NCBI GenBank assembly: GCA_002369325.1
Contig: DFDU01000009.1
Coordinates: forward strand, 21,260 to 85,259
Origin: Lachnospiraceae bacterium UBA3820
GTDB lineage: Bacteria > Bacillota > Clostridia > Lachnospirales > Lachnospiraceae
Direction: 5' to 3'
Length of the DNA: 64,000 nucleotides
Under the pieces are notes generated by a model. That model had not been told where the DNA came from. It made no database searches and saw only the letters and a list, made by a program, of their open reading frames with translations. Shown here piece by piece: positions 8,189 to 17,264 of the stretch. Position 1 is the stretch's first letter; every line of letters begins with the position of its first letter. The translations under genes and the position numbers were made by a program.

Positions 8189-8908
8189 TTAACTTGCTAT
8201 AATGACAACGGATATATTATCAGCTCCGCCGTAATAGTTTGCTCTGTCTACAAGGGACACAACCGCATCTCTTAAATCTTCATTTTCAACAACGATATCT
8301 CTTATTTCATCATCCTCAACCATATTGGACAAACCGTCCGAACACAGCAGATATTTATCCTCAGGATTTATTTCAATCTCAAAGAAATCGGGAATAACCT
8401 CTTCCTTTGATCCCATTGCCTTGGTTATTATATTTTTTTCAGGATGGTTTCTTCCTTTTTTTCTTTCAAGCTTACCGTCTCTTATAAGCTCTTCGACAAG
8501 CGAATGATCCATCGTAATCTGCTTTATTTCGTTTCCTACCGAATAAAGCCTGCTGTCACCTATATTTGCCACATATAGCTTATCATCCTGAACCACAGCC
8601 GCAACCATTGTTGTACCCATTCCTCTTAAATCCGGATCGCGACTGGCTGTTTTATATATTTCATTATTGGCATATATCATGGCACGCTTTAAGACGGCAA
8701 TCGGATTTTCTATAGTTGATTTTTTAATGAAATCAACCGCTATATCAATCGCCATCTGAGATGCCTGATCGCCGGCTCTGTGTCCGCCCATGCCATCAGC
8801 AACTATATAAAGATTAGGCAATGGTCCAACCGGCTTATCACTGAAAAATATGCTGTCCTGATTATTACTTCTCTTACTGCCGGTATCTGTTTTTCCGCTA
8901 GACCTCAT
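8189..8908 (-). CDS. prpC: PP2C-family protein phosphatase (PrpC/Stp)
   Basis: This manganese-dependent phosphatase reverses phosphorylation by the neighbouring PASTA kinase. The 239-residue sequence has the PP2C motifs: SKRSNNQDSIFF, the metal-binding VADGMGGHRAGD, GMGTTMVAA, NIGDSRLYSV, LLCSDGLSNMV and GGADNISVVII. The start at 8908 lies six bases after GGAGG; a further in-frame ATG at 8929 overlaps the rlmN end and lacks a site. The order rlmN-prpC-prkC-rsgA is conserved in Firmicutes. Confidence 0.94.
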   Translation of the reverse strand: MRSSGKTDTGSKRSNNQDSIFFSDKPVGPLPNLYIVADGMGGHRAGDQASQMAIDIAVDFIKKSTIENPIAVLKRAMIYANNEIYKTASRDPDLRGMGTTMVAAVVQDDKLYVANIGDSRLYSVGNEIKQITMDHSLVEELIRDGKLERKKGRNHPEKNIITKAMGSKEEVIPDFFEIEINPEDKYLLCSDGLSNMVEDDEIRDIVVENEDLRDAVVSLVDRANYYGGADNISVVIIAS

Positions 8909-8918
8909 AGGATTCCTC

Positions 8919-9962
8919 CTAAACCTCAATCGAATACTTTCTTCTTAATTGGCCGCAGGCAGCATCAATATCACTACCCACACTCCTTCTTATAGTAACA
9001 TTTATTGAATTTTTTTCAAGTACTAATTTGAAATTTTGAATAGAATTGTTATCACCCTTCTCATAATCCCTTTCCTCAATCGAATTTACCGGAATGAGAT
9101 TAACGTGACTGTTAAATCCCTTCAAAAGTCGTGACAACTCCATTGCATCTTCACTACTGTCATTTTGTCCCTTGACCAGACTGTATTCAAAGCTTATACG
9201 CCTTCCGGTTATTTCAAAATATCTCTTACATGCATCAAGAATTTCCGAAATACTATATTTTTCAGCGATAGGCATAAGCTTTCTTCTTTTCTCATCATTC
9301 GGTGCATGAAGGGATATGGCAAGCGTTATGGCAAGCTTTTCATCTGCAAGTCTTATTATTTCCGGAACAAGACCGCAAGTCGACATGGTTATATTTCTCA
9401 TACTGAGATTGTAACCTCTTTCATCCGTTATAAGTTTTATAAATCTTATTACGTTATCATAATTATCAAGAGGCTCGCCGGTACCCATTATAACTATGTT
9501 CGATATACGCTCGCCTGTAATTCTCATGGCCGCATATACCTGTTCAAGCATCTCGGAAGCATTGAGATTTCTTACAAGTCCACCGATAGTCGATGCACAA
9601 AATCTGCATCCCATACGACATCCCGCCTGTGAAGATATACATATAGAATTTCCGTAGGAGTATTTCATAAAAACGGTTTCTATCATTTGCCCATCCGAAA
9701 GTTTGAATAAAAACTTAATCGTTCCGTCCTTTTTTGAAACCTGTCTTGTTTTCTCCTTCAGAACGGTAAACCCGTTTGCTTTTATCTTCTCTCTCATATC
9801 CTTCGGAAGATTAGTCATTTCCTCCACATCACCGACAAATTTCTCATGCATCCATGAAAACAGCTGCTTTGCCCGAAATGCCGGAAGCCCTATATTATGT
9901 ATATATTCTTCAAGCTCATTATAATACATTGATTTTATATCTTTTTTTTCCAAATCTTCCAT
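8919..9962 (-). CDS. rlmN: Dual-specificity RNA C2-methyltransferase RlmN (radical SAM)
   Basis: RlmN methylates C2 of A2503 in 23S rRNA and A37 in certain tRNAs by radical SAM chemistry. The 347-residue protein has an N-terminal accessory domain (PAFRAKQLFSWMHEKF), the cluster motif CRMGCRFCAST, NIVIMGTGEPLDNYDNV and STCGLVPEI. The second catalytic cysteine is in DAACGQLRRKY at the C-terminus. It lies between rsmB and prpC in the long operon, with short spacers on both sides. Confidence 0.96.
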   Translation of the reverse strand: MEDLEKKDIKSMYYNELEEYIHNIGLPAFRAKQLFSWMHEKFVGDVEEMTNLPKDMREKIKANGFTVLKEKTRQVSKKDGTIKFLFKLSDGQMIETVFMKYSYGNSICISSQAGCRMGCRFCASTIGGLVRNLNASEMLEQVYAAMRITGERISNIVIMGTGEPLDNYDNVIRFIKLITDERGYNLSMRNITMSTCGLVPEIIRLADEKLAITLAISLHAPNDEKRRKLMPIAEKYSISEILDACKRYFEITGRRISFEYSLVKGQNDSSEDAMELSRLLKGFNSHVNLIPVNSIEERDYEKGDNNSIQNFKLVLEKNSINVTIRRSVGSDIDAACGQLRRKYSIEV

Positions 9963-9980
9963 AAGTCAAATCTCCATCCG

Positions 9981-11315
9981 TTACGTTCTTTTCATAATCG
10001 CATAAAAAAAGCCGTCACATTTATCTACTCCCTGAACAAACTGTCTTTTATTTATCAGCCTGAAATCCGGATTATTATCAAGAAACGCTTCTACCTGTTT
10101 ATAATTTTCATCGGGATTTATCGTGCATGTGCTGTAAAGAAGTATGCCGTTCTTTTTTACATACATAGCAGCATTTTTAACAATTTTTCCCTGAAGCTTA
10201 ATCAATTCATCTATCTGCTCGTTTGTAATTCTGTATTTTATATCATTCTTTCGTCCGATTATACCAAGTCCCGAGCACGGAACATCCGCTATTACCAAAT
10301 CGGTATTTCCGGCAAACTCAAAGTCAAACTCATTTTTGTCTATAGGCTCCAAGGCATCATGCTGCGCTACAATTGCGTTTTCATATCCAAGTCTTTCGAT
10401 ATTTTCCTCTATTAATTCAAGCTTATCTCCGGATATATCCATGGAAAATATCTTTCCTTTTTTGTCCATACACTCAAGAGCTGCCGTTGTCTTTCCTCCC
10501 GGAGCGGAGCATATGTCAAGTGCAGTGAAGTTTTCATGCAGTTCCGTTTCTTTTTTTATTTCCTTAAAAGCTTCCTCCACCGCGCATACAGAGCTTTCAT
10601 CCTGTACGGTAAAATATCCCTGCTTATAGCCGAATACCTTTTTTATAAAATCATATTCCGATATAAGAAGAACTTTATCCGAATAATAACCATCCTTTAC
10701 ATTTATGCCCCGGGATGATAATTCATTTTTTAATTCATCTCTTGATATTTTATTCAAATCAACTCTTATCGAAGTCTCCCTTTTTTCAAAGCATCCCTCA
10801 ATAATCCTCATATAATCTTCCGGATAATCCTTCATAAGCTTTTCTATAAGCATTTTGGGCATAGAATATCTTACGGATAAATACGAAAGCTTATCATTTC
10901 CTTTATCCGGATATTTTATTTTATCTTTATTTTTTGCAATATTTCTTAAGACTCCGTTTACAAATCCCGAAAGGCCGGCAAATCCATGTTTCTTTGCAAG
11001 CTTTACGGACTCATTACAGGCAGCGCTATCGGGAACGCTGTCCATATAAAGAAGCTGGTATACGCCCATTCTTATTATGCATCTGATTTTTGTTTTTAGC
11101 TTATCGGATTTTGTTTTGGAAAATTGATTTATAATGTAGTCAAGTTTTATTCGTGTTTCGACAACACCTTCAGAGAGCCTCGTGATAAAGGCTCTCTCCT
11201 TTTTTTCGATAAATTGATTTTTCTTCAATGCTTTATTCAAAGCTATATTTGAAAAGGTATTATTATCTTCGATATCCATAAGGATATCAAGAACTATATC
11301 TCTTTCATTTGCCAT
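9981..11315 (-). CDS. rsmB: 16S rRNA (cytosine-967-C5)-methyltransferase
   Basis: RsmB methylates C967 of 16S rRNA. The 444 residues comprise an N-terminal NusB-like RNA-binding domain (about 1-145, VLDILMDIEDNNTFSNIALN) and a Rossmann methyltransferase. Motif I is LDICSAPGGKTTAALE. The two catalytic cysteines are in ADVPCSGLGIIGRKNDIKYR and LLYSTCTINPDEN. The end QGVDKCDGFFYAIMKR is typical of the family. It follows fmt by two bases, giving probable translational coupling. Confidence 0.95.
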   Translation of the reverse strand: MANERDIVLDILMDIEDNNTFSNIALNKALKKNQFIEKKERAFITRLSEGVVETRIKLDYIINQFSKTKSDKLKTKIRCIIRMGVYQLLYMDSVPDSAACNESVKLAKKHGFAGLSGFVNGVLRNIAKNKDKIKYPDKGNDKLSYLSVRYSMPKMLIEKLMKDYPEDYMRIIEGCFEKRETSIRVDLNKISRDELKNELSSRGINVKDGYYSDKVLLISEYDFIKKVFGYKQGYFTVQDESSVCAVEEAFKEIKKETELHENFTALDICSAPGGKTTAALECMDKKGKIFSMDISGDKLELIEENIERLGYENAIVAQHDALEPIDKNEFDFEFAGNTDLVIADVPCSGLGIIGRKNDIKYRITNEQIDELIKLQGKIVKNAAMYVKKNGILLYSTCTINPDENYKQVEAFLDNNPDFRLINKRQFVQGVDKCDGFFYAIMKRT

Positions 11316-11317
11316 TT

Positions 11318-12262
11318 TTATTCTCCGACAAAGGTATGAACACTAAGCTTGTTACCGTTAAGATAGGAAGCGGCATCCATTGCTTTCTTTCCCTCCGGTT
11401 GCAAATTCAATATTGTAAGTGATCCTTCTTTACATTTTACGGTAAAATTCTTCTTTGTTACTTCTACTATTTCTCCCGGCTTGGCATCATTATATTTTTC
11501 ATCATTTTCATCTGTAACTTTCGCCAAAAGAATTTTTGCTGTTTTATTTTCAATCGTTGTATATGCGCAAGGCCACGGAATAAGACCTCTGATAAGTCTT
11601 TCAAGCCTTTGGGCAGGCATATTGAAATCAAGTTTTCCAAGCTCTTTTGTGAGCATATGCGCATATGTGCTTTCTTCATCATTTTGTTTTGTTCTTACAG
11701 CTGTTCCTTCTTCAAGAGCCTTAAGAGTTGTTATTATCAGCTTAGCACCTTCGACAGCAAGCTTGTCATGAAGTGTTTTGCCCGTATCACCGGCTTCGAT
11801 GATAACCTCGGCTTTTTCAATCATATCACCTGTATCAAGACCCTTTTCCATATACATGGTTGTGACACCTGTTTTATCACATCCGTCAATTATAGACCAT
11901 TCTATAGGGGCTGCACCTCTGTATTTCGGCAAAAGCGATGCATGTATATTTATACAGCCGTACTTTGGAATTTCAAGAATCTTTTCAGGAAGTATCTGAC
12001 CGTATGCAGCAACAACTATAGCATCCGGCTTGCATTTTTTTATCTTTTCGACTGCTTCGTTTGACTTTATTTTTTCAGGTTGAAATACCTCTATACCCAG
12101 GTCGGTTGCAGCCTGCTTAACAGGCGTCGGAACAAGCTTATTGCTTCTGCCTTTAGCCTTATCCGGCTGTGTAATAACCAAAGAAACCATGTGTCCCGCA
12201 TCAGCTATGGACTTTAAAGCACCGACTGCAAAATCAGGTGTTCCCATATAAACTATTTTCAT
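11318..12262 (-). CDS. fmt: Methionyl-tRNA formyltransferase
   Basis: Fmt formylates initiator Met-tRNA using 10-formyltetrahydrofolate. The 314-residue sequence starts MKIVYMGTPDFAVGALKSI. It has the catalytic region INIHASLLPKYRGAAPIEW with the conserved Asn and His, TGVTTMYMEKGLDTGDMI, and a C-terminal OB-type tRNA-binding domain from about residue 205. The pairing with def just upstream is functional: one adds and the other removes the formyl group. Confidence 0.96.
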   Translation of the reverse strand: MKIVYMGTPDFAVGALKSIADAGHMVSLVITQPDKAKGRSNKLVPTPVKQAATDLGIEVFQPEKIKSNEAVEKIKKCKPDAIVVAAYGQILPEKILEIPKYGCINIHASLLPKYRGAAPIEWSIIDGCDKTGVTTMYMEKGLDTGDMIEKAEVIIEAGDTGKTLHDKLAVEGAKLIITTLKALEEGTAVRTKQNDEESTYAHMLTKELGKLDFNMPAQRLERLIRGLIPWPCAYTTIENKTAKILLAKVTDENDEKYNDAKPGEIVEVTKKNFTVKCKEGSLTILNLQPEGKKAMDAASYLNGNKLSVHTFVGE

Positions 12263-12316
12263 TATTTTACCTCATAAACGTATTTTAAAAACAGATAACC
12301 TTCACTATGCCGCTCT

Positions 12317-12796
12317 TTATTCCTCGGCCGGCGGAGCATCTATACTGTGAAGCCCGTCTGTTGCCAGATCCTTATATAATATACCGTCAAGATGATCCAA
12401 CTCATGGCAGATTGCCCTTGCCAAAAGCGCCTCACCCTCAACTGTTATTTCATTCATATTTCTGTCAAATGCTTTGCAAATAACATGATTTGGACGCTTT
12501 ACATTTCCCGAAAGGCCCGGAAGGCTTAAGCATCCTTCTTCCCCCTCCTGCTCACCGTCAGCTTCAACTATAACAGGGTTAATAAGCGCAAGAGGATTGT
12601 CATCCATTACATCTATAACAACAATTCTCTTAAGTATACCTACCTGCGGAGCTGCAAGTCCTACTCCGTTTGCAGCATACATTGTATCAAACATATCATC
12701 AATCAGGGTGTTTAATCTGTCAGTCATTTTCTCGACAGGCTTGCATTTTTTTCTTAATATATCGTCTCCGTCTGTTCTAATTTTTCTTATTGCCAT
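12317..12796 (-). CDS. def: Peptide deformylase
   Basis: Def removes the formyl group from nascent proteins, using a bound metal. All three family motifs are present in 159 residues: GVGLAAPQVG, EEGCLSLPG (metal-ligand Cys) and HELDHLDG (metal-ligand histidines and catalytic Glu). The start MAIRKIRTDGDDILRKKCKPV fits the family. It lies between priA and fmt, with 54-base gaps on both sides that show no convincing hairpin. Confidence 0.96.
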   Translation of the reverse strand: MAIRKIRTDGDDILRKKCKPVEKMTDRLNTLIDDMFDTMYAANGVGLAAPQVGILKRIVVIDVMDDNPLALINPVIVEADGEQEGEEGCLSLPGLSGNVKRPNHVICKAFDRNMNEITVEGEALLARAICHELDHLDGILYKDLATDGLHSIDAPPAEE

Positions 12797-12850
12797 ATGA
12801 TTTACCTCTTTTCCGTAATTTTTTCTTTAAATAATTTTGATTTATTCATG

Positions 12851-14860
12851 CTAATATGTATTCACAGGATTTACATCAAACATTATATTAAATGCATCCT
12901 GCTCATAGTCTTCAAATGCTTCTCTTATTCTTCTTAATTTATCAGAGCTGTCGGATTTGATATAAATTACCCTTCTGTAAATATCATTCAGCTTTACTAT
13001 CGATGCATCCGCGGGTCCGACTATCCTTACTTTTTTATCATTTAAAAATAAGGATTTTATATAATCGGAGGCTTTTTTTGTTTCCCTGCATAAATTATCA
13101 TAATCATTTGATGTCATAAGCATTACCATCATATTATAAACAGGAGGATACTTCAATATCCTTCTGTAGCTTATTTCCATATCAAAAAAATCCTCATAGC
13201 TTTGTTTTTTTACCGTATCTATAGCATAATGCTCGGGTTGATATGTCTGAATTATAACGCTTCCCTTTTTTTCACCTCTTCCGGCTCTTCCGGCAGCCTG
13301 TGTCAACAAATCATAAGTTCTTTCTCCCGCCATATAATCATTTGAAAAAAGAGAAATATCCGCCAAAAGTACACCTACAAGCGTGACATTTGAAAAATCA
13401 TGTCCCTTTACTATCATTTGGGTTCCGATAAGGATATCCGCCTTATGTTTTACAAATTGATTTATAATATTACTTTGCGAACCTTTTCTTACTGTCGTAT
13501 CCTTGTCCATTCTGAGAGTTTTTGCCTGCGGAAATAATTTCTTTATTTCTTCCTCAACCTTTTCGGTTCCCGTTCCGAATCCGCCTATCATTTTAGATTT
13601 ACATTTCGGACATTCTTTATGAACTCTCTCCGTATGTCCGCAATAATGACACATCATAAATCCGTTATTGTGAAGAGATAAAGCCACATCACACTTAGGG
13701 CACTTTATGACCTCTCCGCATTCCCTGCAGGATACAAAGCTGTTAAAACCTCTTCTGTTTATAAAAAGCATTATCTGCTCATTTCTTTCAAGGCATTCTT
13801 TTATGGAATCCTTAAGGGCTTTGCTTATTATGCTTCTGTTTCCAAGATGAAGCTCCTCTCTCATATCAACTATTGATATGTCCGGAAGACTTACTCCGTC
13901 AGGTCTTTTTTTCAATTTCCAAAGTTTATAAATACCAAGCTTAGCCTGACTGTAGCTTTCCACGGAAGGTGTTGCTGAACCGAGTATAAGAGATGCTCCC
14001 TCAAGCCTTGCTCTTTCCAAGGCTACATCTCTTGCATGATATTTGGGTGATTGGTCGCTCTTATATGCCATATCATGCTCTTCATCTATTATTATAAGCC
14101 CAAGATTTTCACATGGAGCAAATAAAGCCGAACGCGGTCCTATTATTACATCAGCCTCATGTTTTCTGACACGCTCGAATTCTCTGTATCTTTCGCCCTT
14201 GCTCTGCCTTGAATTGACAACAGCGACTCTATCACCGAAATATTGTTTGAATCTTGAAACATTTTGATAAGTCAATGCTATTTCAGGGACCAGTACTATC
14301 GCCTGTTTTCTTTGCTCAGTTACCTTCTTTATACAGCCAATATATACTTCCGTCTTTCCGCTTCCGGTAACTCCCGCAAGCAAGTAAGTTTTATAATCCT
14401 CTGCGGCATAATCCCTGCCGAATTCTTCTATACATGAAAGTTGTTCTTCACTAAGCTTTTCTATCGGAGCATTTTTAAAATCCGGCTCCTCCTCGAAGAT
14501 TCTTTGCTCTGTTTTTCTGATGCTTTCCTTAACCGGCATAACGGTTTTGAGTGCATTTATCATTGTCGAGCCGTATGTATTATGTATATATGCGGCAAGC
14601 CTTATTAAATTTCCTTCAATCTTTATGCTTTTGTCTGAAATTCCGGAAATTGCCTTCATCTTATCAATATCAAAAGAAGGTTTATCGGATATATTTATAA
14701 CATAACCTTTTCTTTTGCTGTTATATCTTCCGAAGGGAATCTCCACCTGCATACCTATACATAAAGCATCGGTGAGCTCATCGGGTATAATGTATTGAAA
14801 TGTTTTATCAATGGCTTCATGCGAAATATCTATTATTATATCCGCATATTTTTGTGACAT
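12851..14860 (-). CDS. priA: Primosomal replication restart helicase PriA
   Basis: PriA reloads the replisome at collapsed forks. The 669 residues are somewhat short for the family. They carry a DNA-binding N-terminus (YADIIIDISHEAIDKTFQYI), Walker A GVTGSGKTEVYIG, the DEEH box (IIDEEHDMAYKSDQSPKYH) and the zinc-binding cysteines CRECGEVIKCPKCD and CHYCGHTERVHKECPKC. The helicase motif GRAGRGEKKG follows. The start ATG overlaps the last 44 bases of murE, and GGAGG lies only about three bases before it, so expression is probably coupled to murE. Confidence 0.95.
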   Translation of the reverse strand: MSQKYADIIIDISHEAIDKTFQYIIPDELTDALCIGMQVEIPFGRYNSKRKGYVINISDKPSFDIDKMKAISGISDKSIKIEGNLIRLAAYIHNTYGSTMINALKTVMPVKESIRKTEQRIFEEEPDFKNAPIEKLSEEQLSCIEEFGRDYAAEDYKTYLLAGVTGSGKTEVYIGCIKKVTEQRKQAIVLVPEIALTYQNVSRFKQYFGDRVAVVNSRQSKGERYREFERVRKHEADVIIGPRSALFAPCENLGLIIIDEEHDMAYKSDQSPKYHARDVALERARLEGASLILGSATPSVESYSQAKLGIYKLWKLKKRPDGVSLPDISIVDMREELHLGNRSIISKALKDSIKECLERNEQIMLFINRRGFNSFVSCRECGEVIKCPKCDVALSLHNNGFMMCHYCGHTERVHKECPKCKSKMIGGFGTGTEKVEEEIKKLFPQAKTLRMDKDTTVRKGSQSNIINQFVKHKADILIGTQMIVKGHDFSNVTLVGVLLADISLFSNDYMAGERTYDLLTQAAGRAGRGEKKGSVIIQTYQPEHYAIDTVKKQSYEDFFDMEISYRRILKYPPVYNMMVMLMTSNDYDNLCRETKKASDYIKSLFLNDKKVRIVGPADASIVKLNDIYRRVIYIKSDSSDKLRRIREAFEDYEQDAFNIMFDVNPVNTY

Positions 14861-16322
14861 CTTCTTCCTCCAATATTTCTCTTATCAGGTCTCTTTCATC
14901 CATATGATGCTTAACGCCTTTTATCTCCTGATAATCCTCATGTCCTTTTCCGGCAAGAACAATAACATCGCCCTTTTTACCGTTTAATATCGCATATCTT
15001 ATTGCTTCTTTTCTGTCAGGTATTTCTATATATTTACCGTCTGTTTTTCCGATTCCTGTTTTTATATCGTTAATTATATCAAGCGGCTCCTCATCCCTTG
15101 GATTATCGCTTGTTATAATTGTAAAGTCGGAAAGCTTTCCTGAGACCTCTCCCATTTCATATCTTCTGTCCTTTGAACGGTTTCCCCCGCATCCGAATAA
15201 AGTTACAAGTCTTCCCGGATTATAAGCCTTTAGTGCAACAAGAAGGCTTTCGAGCGCCATTGCATTATGGGCATAATCGATCATAATCGTGAAATCATCT
15301 GAAATAGGTATCATTTCTACTCTTCCGCGAACCTTAATCTTCTTTAATATCTGCTTAATATCCTCAGTCGGAACTCCGAGTAAATCTGCTATTGCAATTG
15401 CAGCAAGCGAATTATGTACAGAAAACTCGCCCGGAAGATCAACGATAATGTCAGCATTTTGTTTTCCGCTTAAGTTGTATTCAATCCCAAGAACTCCGTC
15501 CTGATTATAAAGCCTTACATCATCCGCTTTATAATCAGCCGCATTATTCATACCATACGTCACGGTTTTACATGTAGCAGATTCAGTCATTTTGCCAAAA
15601 AAATTATCATCGCAATTAAATATACCTGTTTTACACATTGTAAAAAGCTTAGCCTTCCACATCATGTACTCTTCAAAGGTTTTATGCTCATTCGGACCTA
15701 TATGATCCTTTGAAAGATTAGTAAATATTCCGTAGTCAAAATCAACGCCGGCTACTCTGTCCAGCATAAGTCCCTGAGATGATACCTCCATAACCACTGC
15801 CTTCACGCCGTTATCAAGCATATCCTTAAGCGTTTTATGAAGAACTATGGATTCAGGTGTAGTATTTTTTGCCGGTATTCTTTCTTTTCCGTCAAGTATC
15901 TCTATGGTACCTATAAGTCCGGTCTTCGTACCTGCTGCTTCAAGCATCTCACGAATCATATATGTTGTTGTTGTTTTTCCTTTAGTTCCGGTTATACCGA
16001 TAACCGTAAGTTTCTTTGACGGCTCTTTGTAAAATTTTGAACTAATATATCCCATAGCATAGCGGGAGTTTTCAACCTTAATCACGGTAACATTTTCAGG
16101 AACATTTATCTCAAGCTTCTTTTCTACTATAAGTACCGAAGCCCCTTTATTTATTACATCTTCCGCATATTTATGACCATCGGAAACTGCTCCGGAAATG
16201 CAAAAAAACAAATCTTTATCGCTAACCTTTCTCGAATCGTTTTTTATATCATTAACCTCAACATTTGTATCTCCGCATACAAGCTCAAAATCAAGTCCGT
16301 CAATAAGTTCAATAAGTTTCAT
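14817..16322 (-). CDS. murE: UDP-MurNAc-tripeptide synthetase MurE (meso-DAP-adding)
   Basis: MurE adds the third amino acid to the peptidoglycan stem peptide. The 501 residues show ATP-binding GTKGKTTTTYMIREML, TTPESIVLHKTL, MEVSSQGL, the cradle YAHNAMALES, and the specificity motif DNPRDEEP, whose Asn-Pro-Arg marks meso-diaminopimelate enzymes. The start at 16322 has GGGAGG seven bases upstream; an in-frame ATG 13 codons earlier lies in the hairpin. In Firmicutes this operon position, between rpoZ and priA, is usually held by coaBC. The C-terminal end overlaps priA. Confidence 0.95.
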   Translation of the reverse strand: MKLIELIDGLDFELVCGDTNVEVNDIKNDSRKVSDKDLFFCISGAVSDGHKYAEDVINKGASVLIVEKKLEINVPENVTVIKVENSRYAMGYISSKFYKEPSKKLTVIGITGTKGKTTTTYMIREMLEAAGTKTGLIGTIEILDGKERIPAKNTTPESIVLHKTLKDMLDNGVKAVVMEVSSQGLMLDRVAGVDFDYGIFTNLSKDHIGPNEHKTFEEYMMWKAKLFTMCKTGIFNCDDNFFGKMTESATCKTVTYGMNNAADYKADDVRLYNQDGVLGIEYNLSGKQNADIIVDLPGEFSVHNSLAAIAIADLLGVPTEDIKQILKKIKVRGRVEMIPISDDFTIMIDYAHNAMALESLLVALKAYNPGRLVTLFGCGGNRSKDRRYEMGEVSGKLSDFTIITSDNPRDEEPLDIINDIKTGIGKTDGKYIEIPDRKEAIRYAILNGKKGDVIVLAGKGHEDYQEIKGVKHHMDERDLIREILEEEDVTKICGYNNRYFA

Positions 16323-16347
16323 ACAAAGACCTCCCAAAAAAGTAATC

Positions 16348-16377
16348 AAGGGCTGCTGCATACATGCGACAGCCCTT
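16348..16377 (-). terminator. Hairpin between rpoZ and murE (attenuator-like)
   Basis: A 13-bp stem with two mismatches (16348-16360 with 16365-16377, GGGCTG pairing CAGCCC) lies just after the rpoZ stop. It is followed on the minus strand by GATTACTTTTTT. It may partly terminate transcription before murE or stabilise the upstream message. Confidence 0.55.
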
Positions 16378-16383
16378 TAATAA

Positions 16384-16617
16384 TTATTCATCGTCTCCGA
16401 CAATTTTAACCTTACCGCTGTAAAGTTCTTCAACAGCTATTGATAAAGGTTTCTTATCTGCTGCTTCTACAAGAGGTTCGTCTCCCGCAATAATCTGTCT
16501 GGCTCTCTTTGATGTAGCCATAACAATAGAGTATCTACTCTGAACTACAGGGTGCTCGCCCTCCTCAACGTCACTGTTAACAACAGCCATTAAATCTGTG
16601 TATGATGGATGTAACAT
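16384..16617 (-). CDS. rpoZ: RNA polymerase omega subunit
   Basis: Omega helps assemble and stabilise RNA polymerase. The 77-residue protein matches the Clostridia form: MLHPSYTDLMAVV, SRYSIVMATSKRARQIIAG, then KPLSIAVEELYSGKVKIV. The RYxxVxxxxKRARQI core is the family signature. It lies between gmk and murE, 15 bases after gmk. Confidence 0.93.
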   Translation of the reverse strand: MLHPSYTDLMAVVNSDVEEGEHPVVQSRYSIVMATSKRARQIIAGDEPLVEAADKKPLSIAVEELYSGKVKIVGDDE

Positions 16618-16632
16618 ATTCTTTTCTCCTTC

Positions 16633-17250
16633 CTACAGAGCCTTAAGCTCTCCCTTTATTGTATCAATAAATTCTAAATTATTTTTTCGTAAGCACTTGT
16701 TGCTCACAATTATAGAATGAATTGTCTTAACACATTCTTCCAAATCATCATTAACCACAATGTAATCATAAGCGTCAATATCCTCTGACTCCTGAGCTGC
16801 TCTCTTCATTCGCTTATTGATTACCTCCTCGCTCTCCGTACCCCTTCCGGCAAGTCTTTCTTTAAGACTTTGAGCACTCGGTGCGGTAACAAATATCAAT
16901 AATGCATTCGGATATTGCTTCTTAACATTCATGGCGCCCTGTACCTCTATTTCAAGGATTACATCTCTACCATCTTTCATTTCCTGTTCAACAAACTTTC
17001 TCGGTGTTCCGTAATAATTATCAACATACTGAGCCCACTCGATAAAGCCGTTATAATCTATAAGATTCTGGAATTCGGCTACAGTCTTGAAATAATACTC
17101 TCTGCCGTTTTCCTCTCCCTCTCGCGGAGCTCTTGTGGTTGCGGAAATGGATAAGCTGTATCCGTATTCCTCAACAAGTCGTTTAACCGCCGTACCTTTG
17201 CCGGCTCCGGAAAAACCGGAAATTACAATTAAAAAGCCTTCTTTTTCCAT
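16633..17250 (-). CDS. gmk: Guanylate kinase
   Basis: Gmk phosphorylates GMP to GDP with ATP. The 205 residues show the P-loop SGFSGAGKGTAVKRL, the GMP-binding SISATTRAPREGEENGREYYF, EIEVQGAMNVKKQYP, and the lid region RLAGRGTESEEVINKRM. It lies 14 bases after yicC. The small remA/DUF370 gene often found between them is absent. Confidence 0.96.
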   Translation of the reverse strand: MEKEGFLIVISGFSGAGKGTAVKRLVEEYGYSLSISATTRAPREGEENGREYYFKTVAEFQNLIDYNGFIEWAQYVDNYYGTPRKFVEQEMKDGRDVILEIEVQGAMNVKKQYPNALLIFVTAPSAQSLKERLAGRGTESEEVINKRMKRAAQESEDIDAYDYIVVNDDLEECVKTIHSIIVSNKCLRKNNLEFIDTIKGELKAL

Positions 17251-17264
17251 ATCATCACCTGCTT

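Noticed and set aside
14817..14860. Frameshift or assembly error at the murE/priA overlap
   Set aside because: Both frames stay open with normal protein ends, and overlap with a ribosome site inside murE is a common form of coupling.
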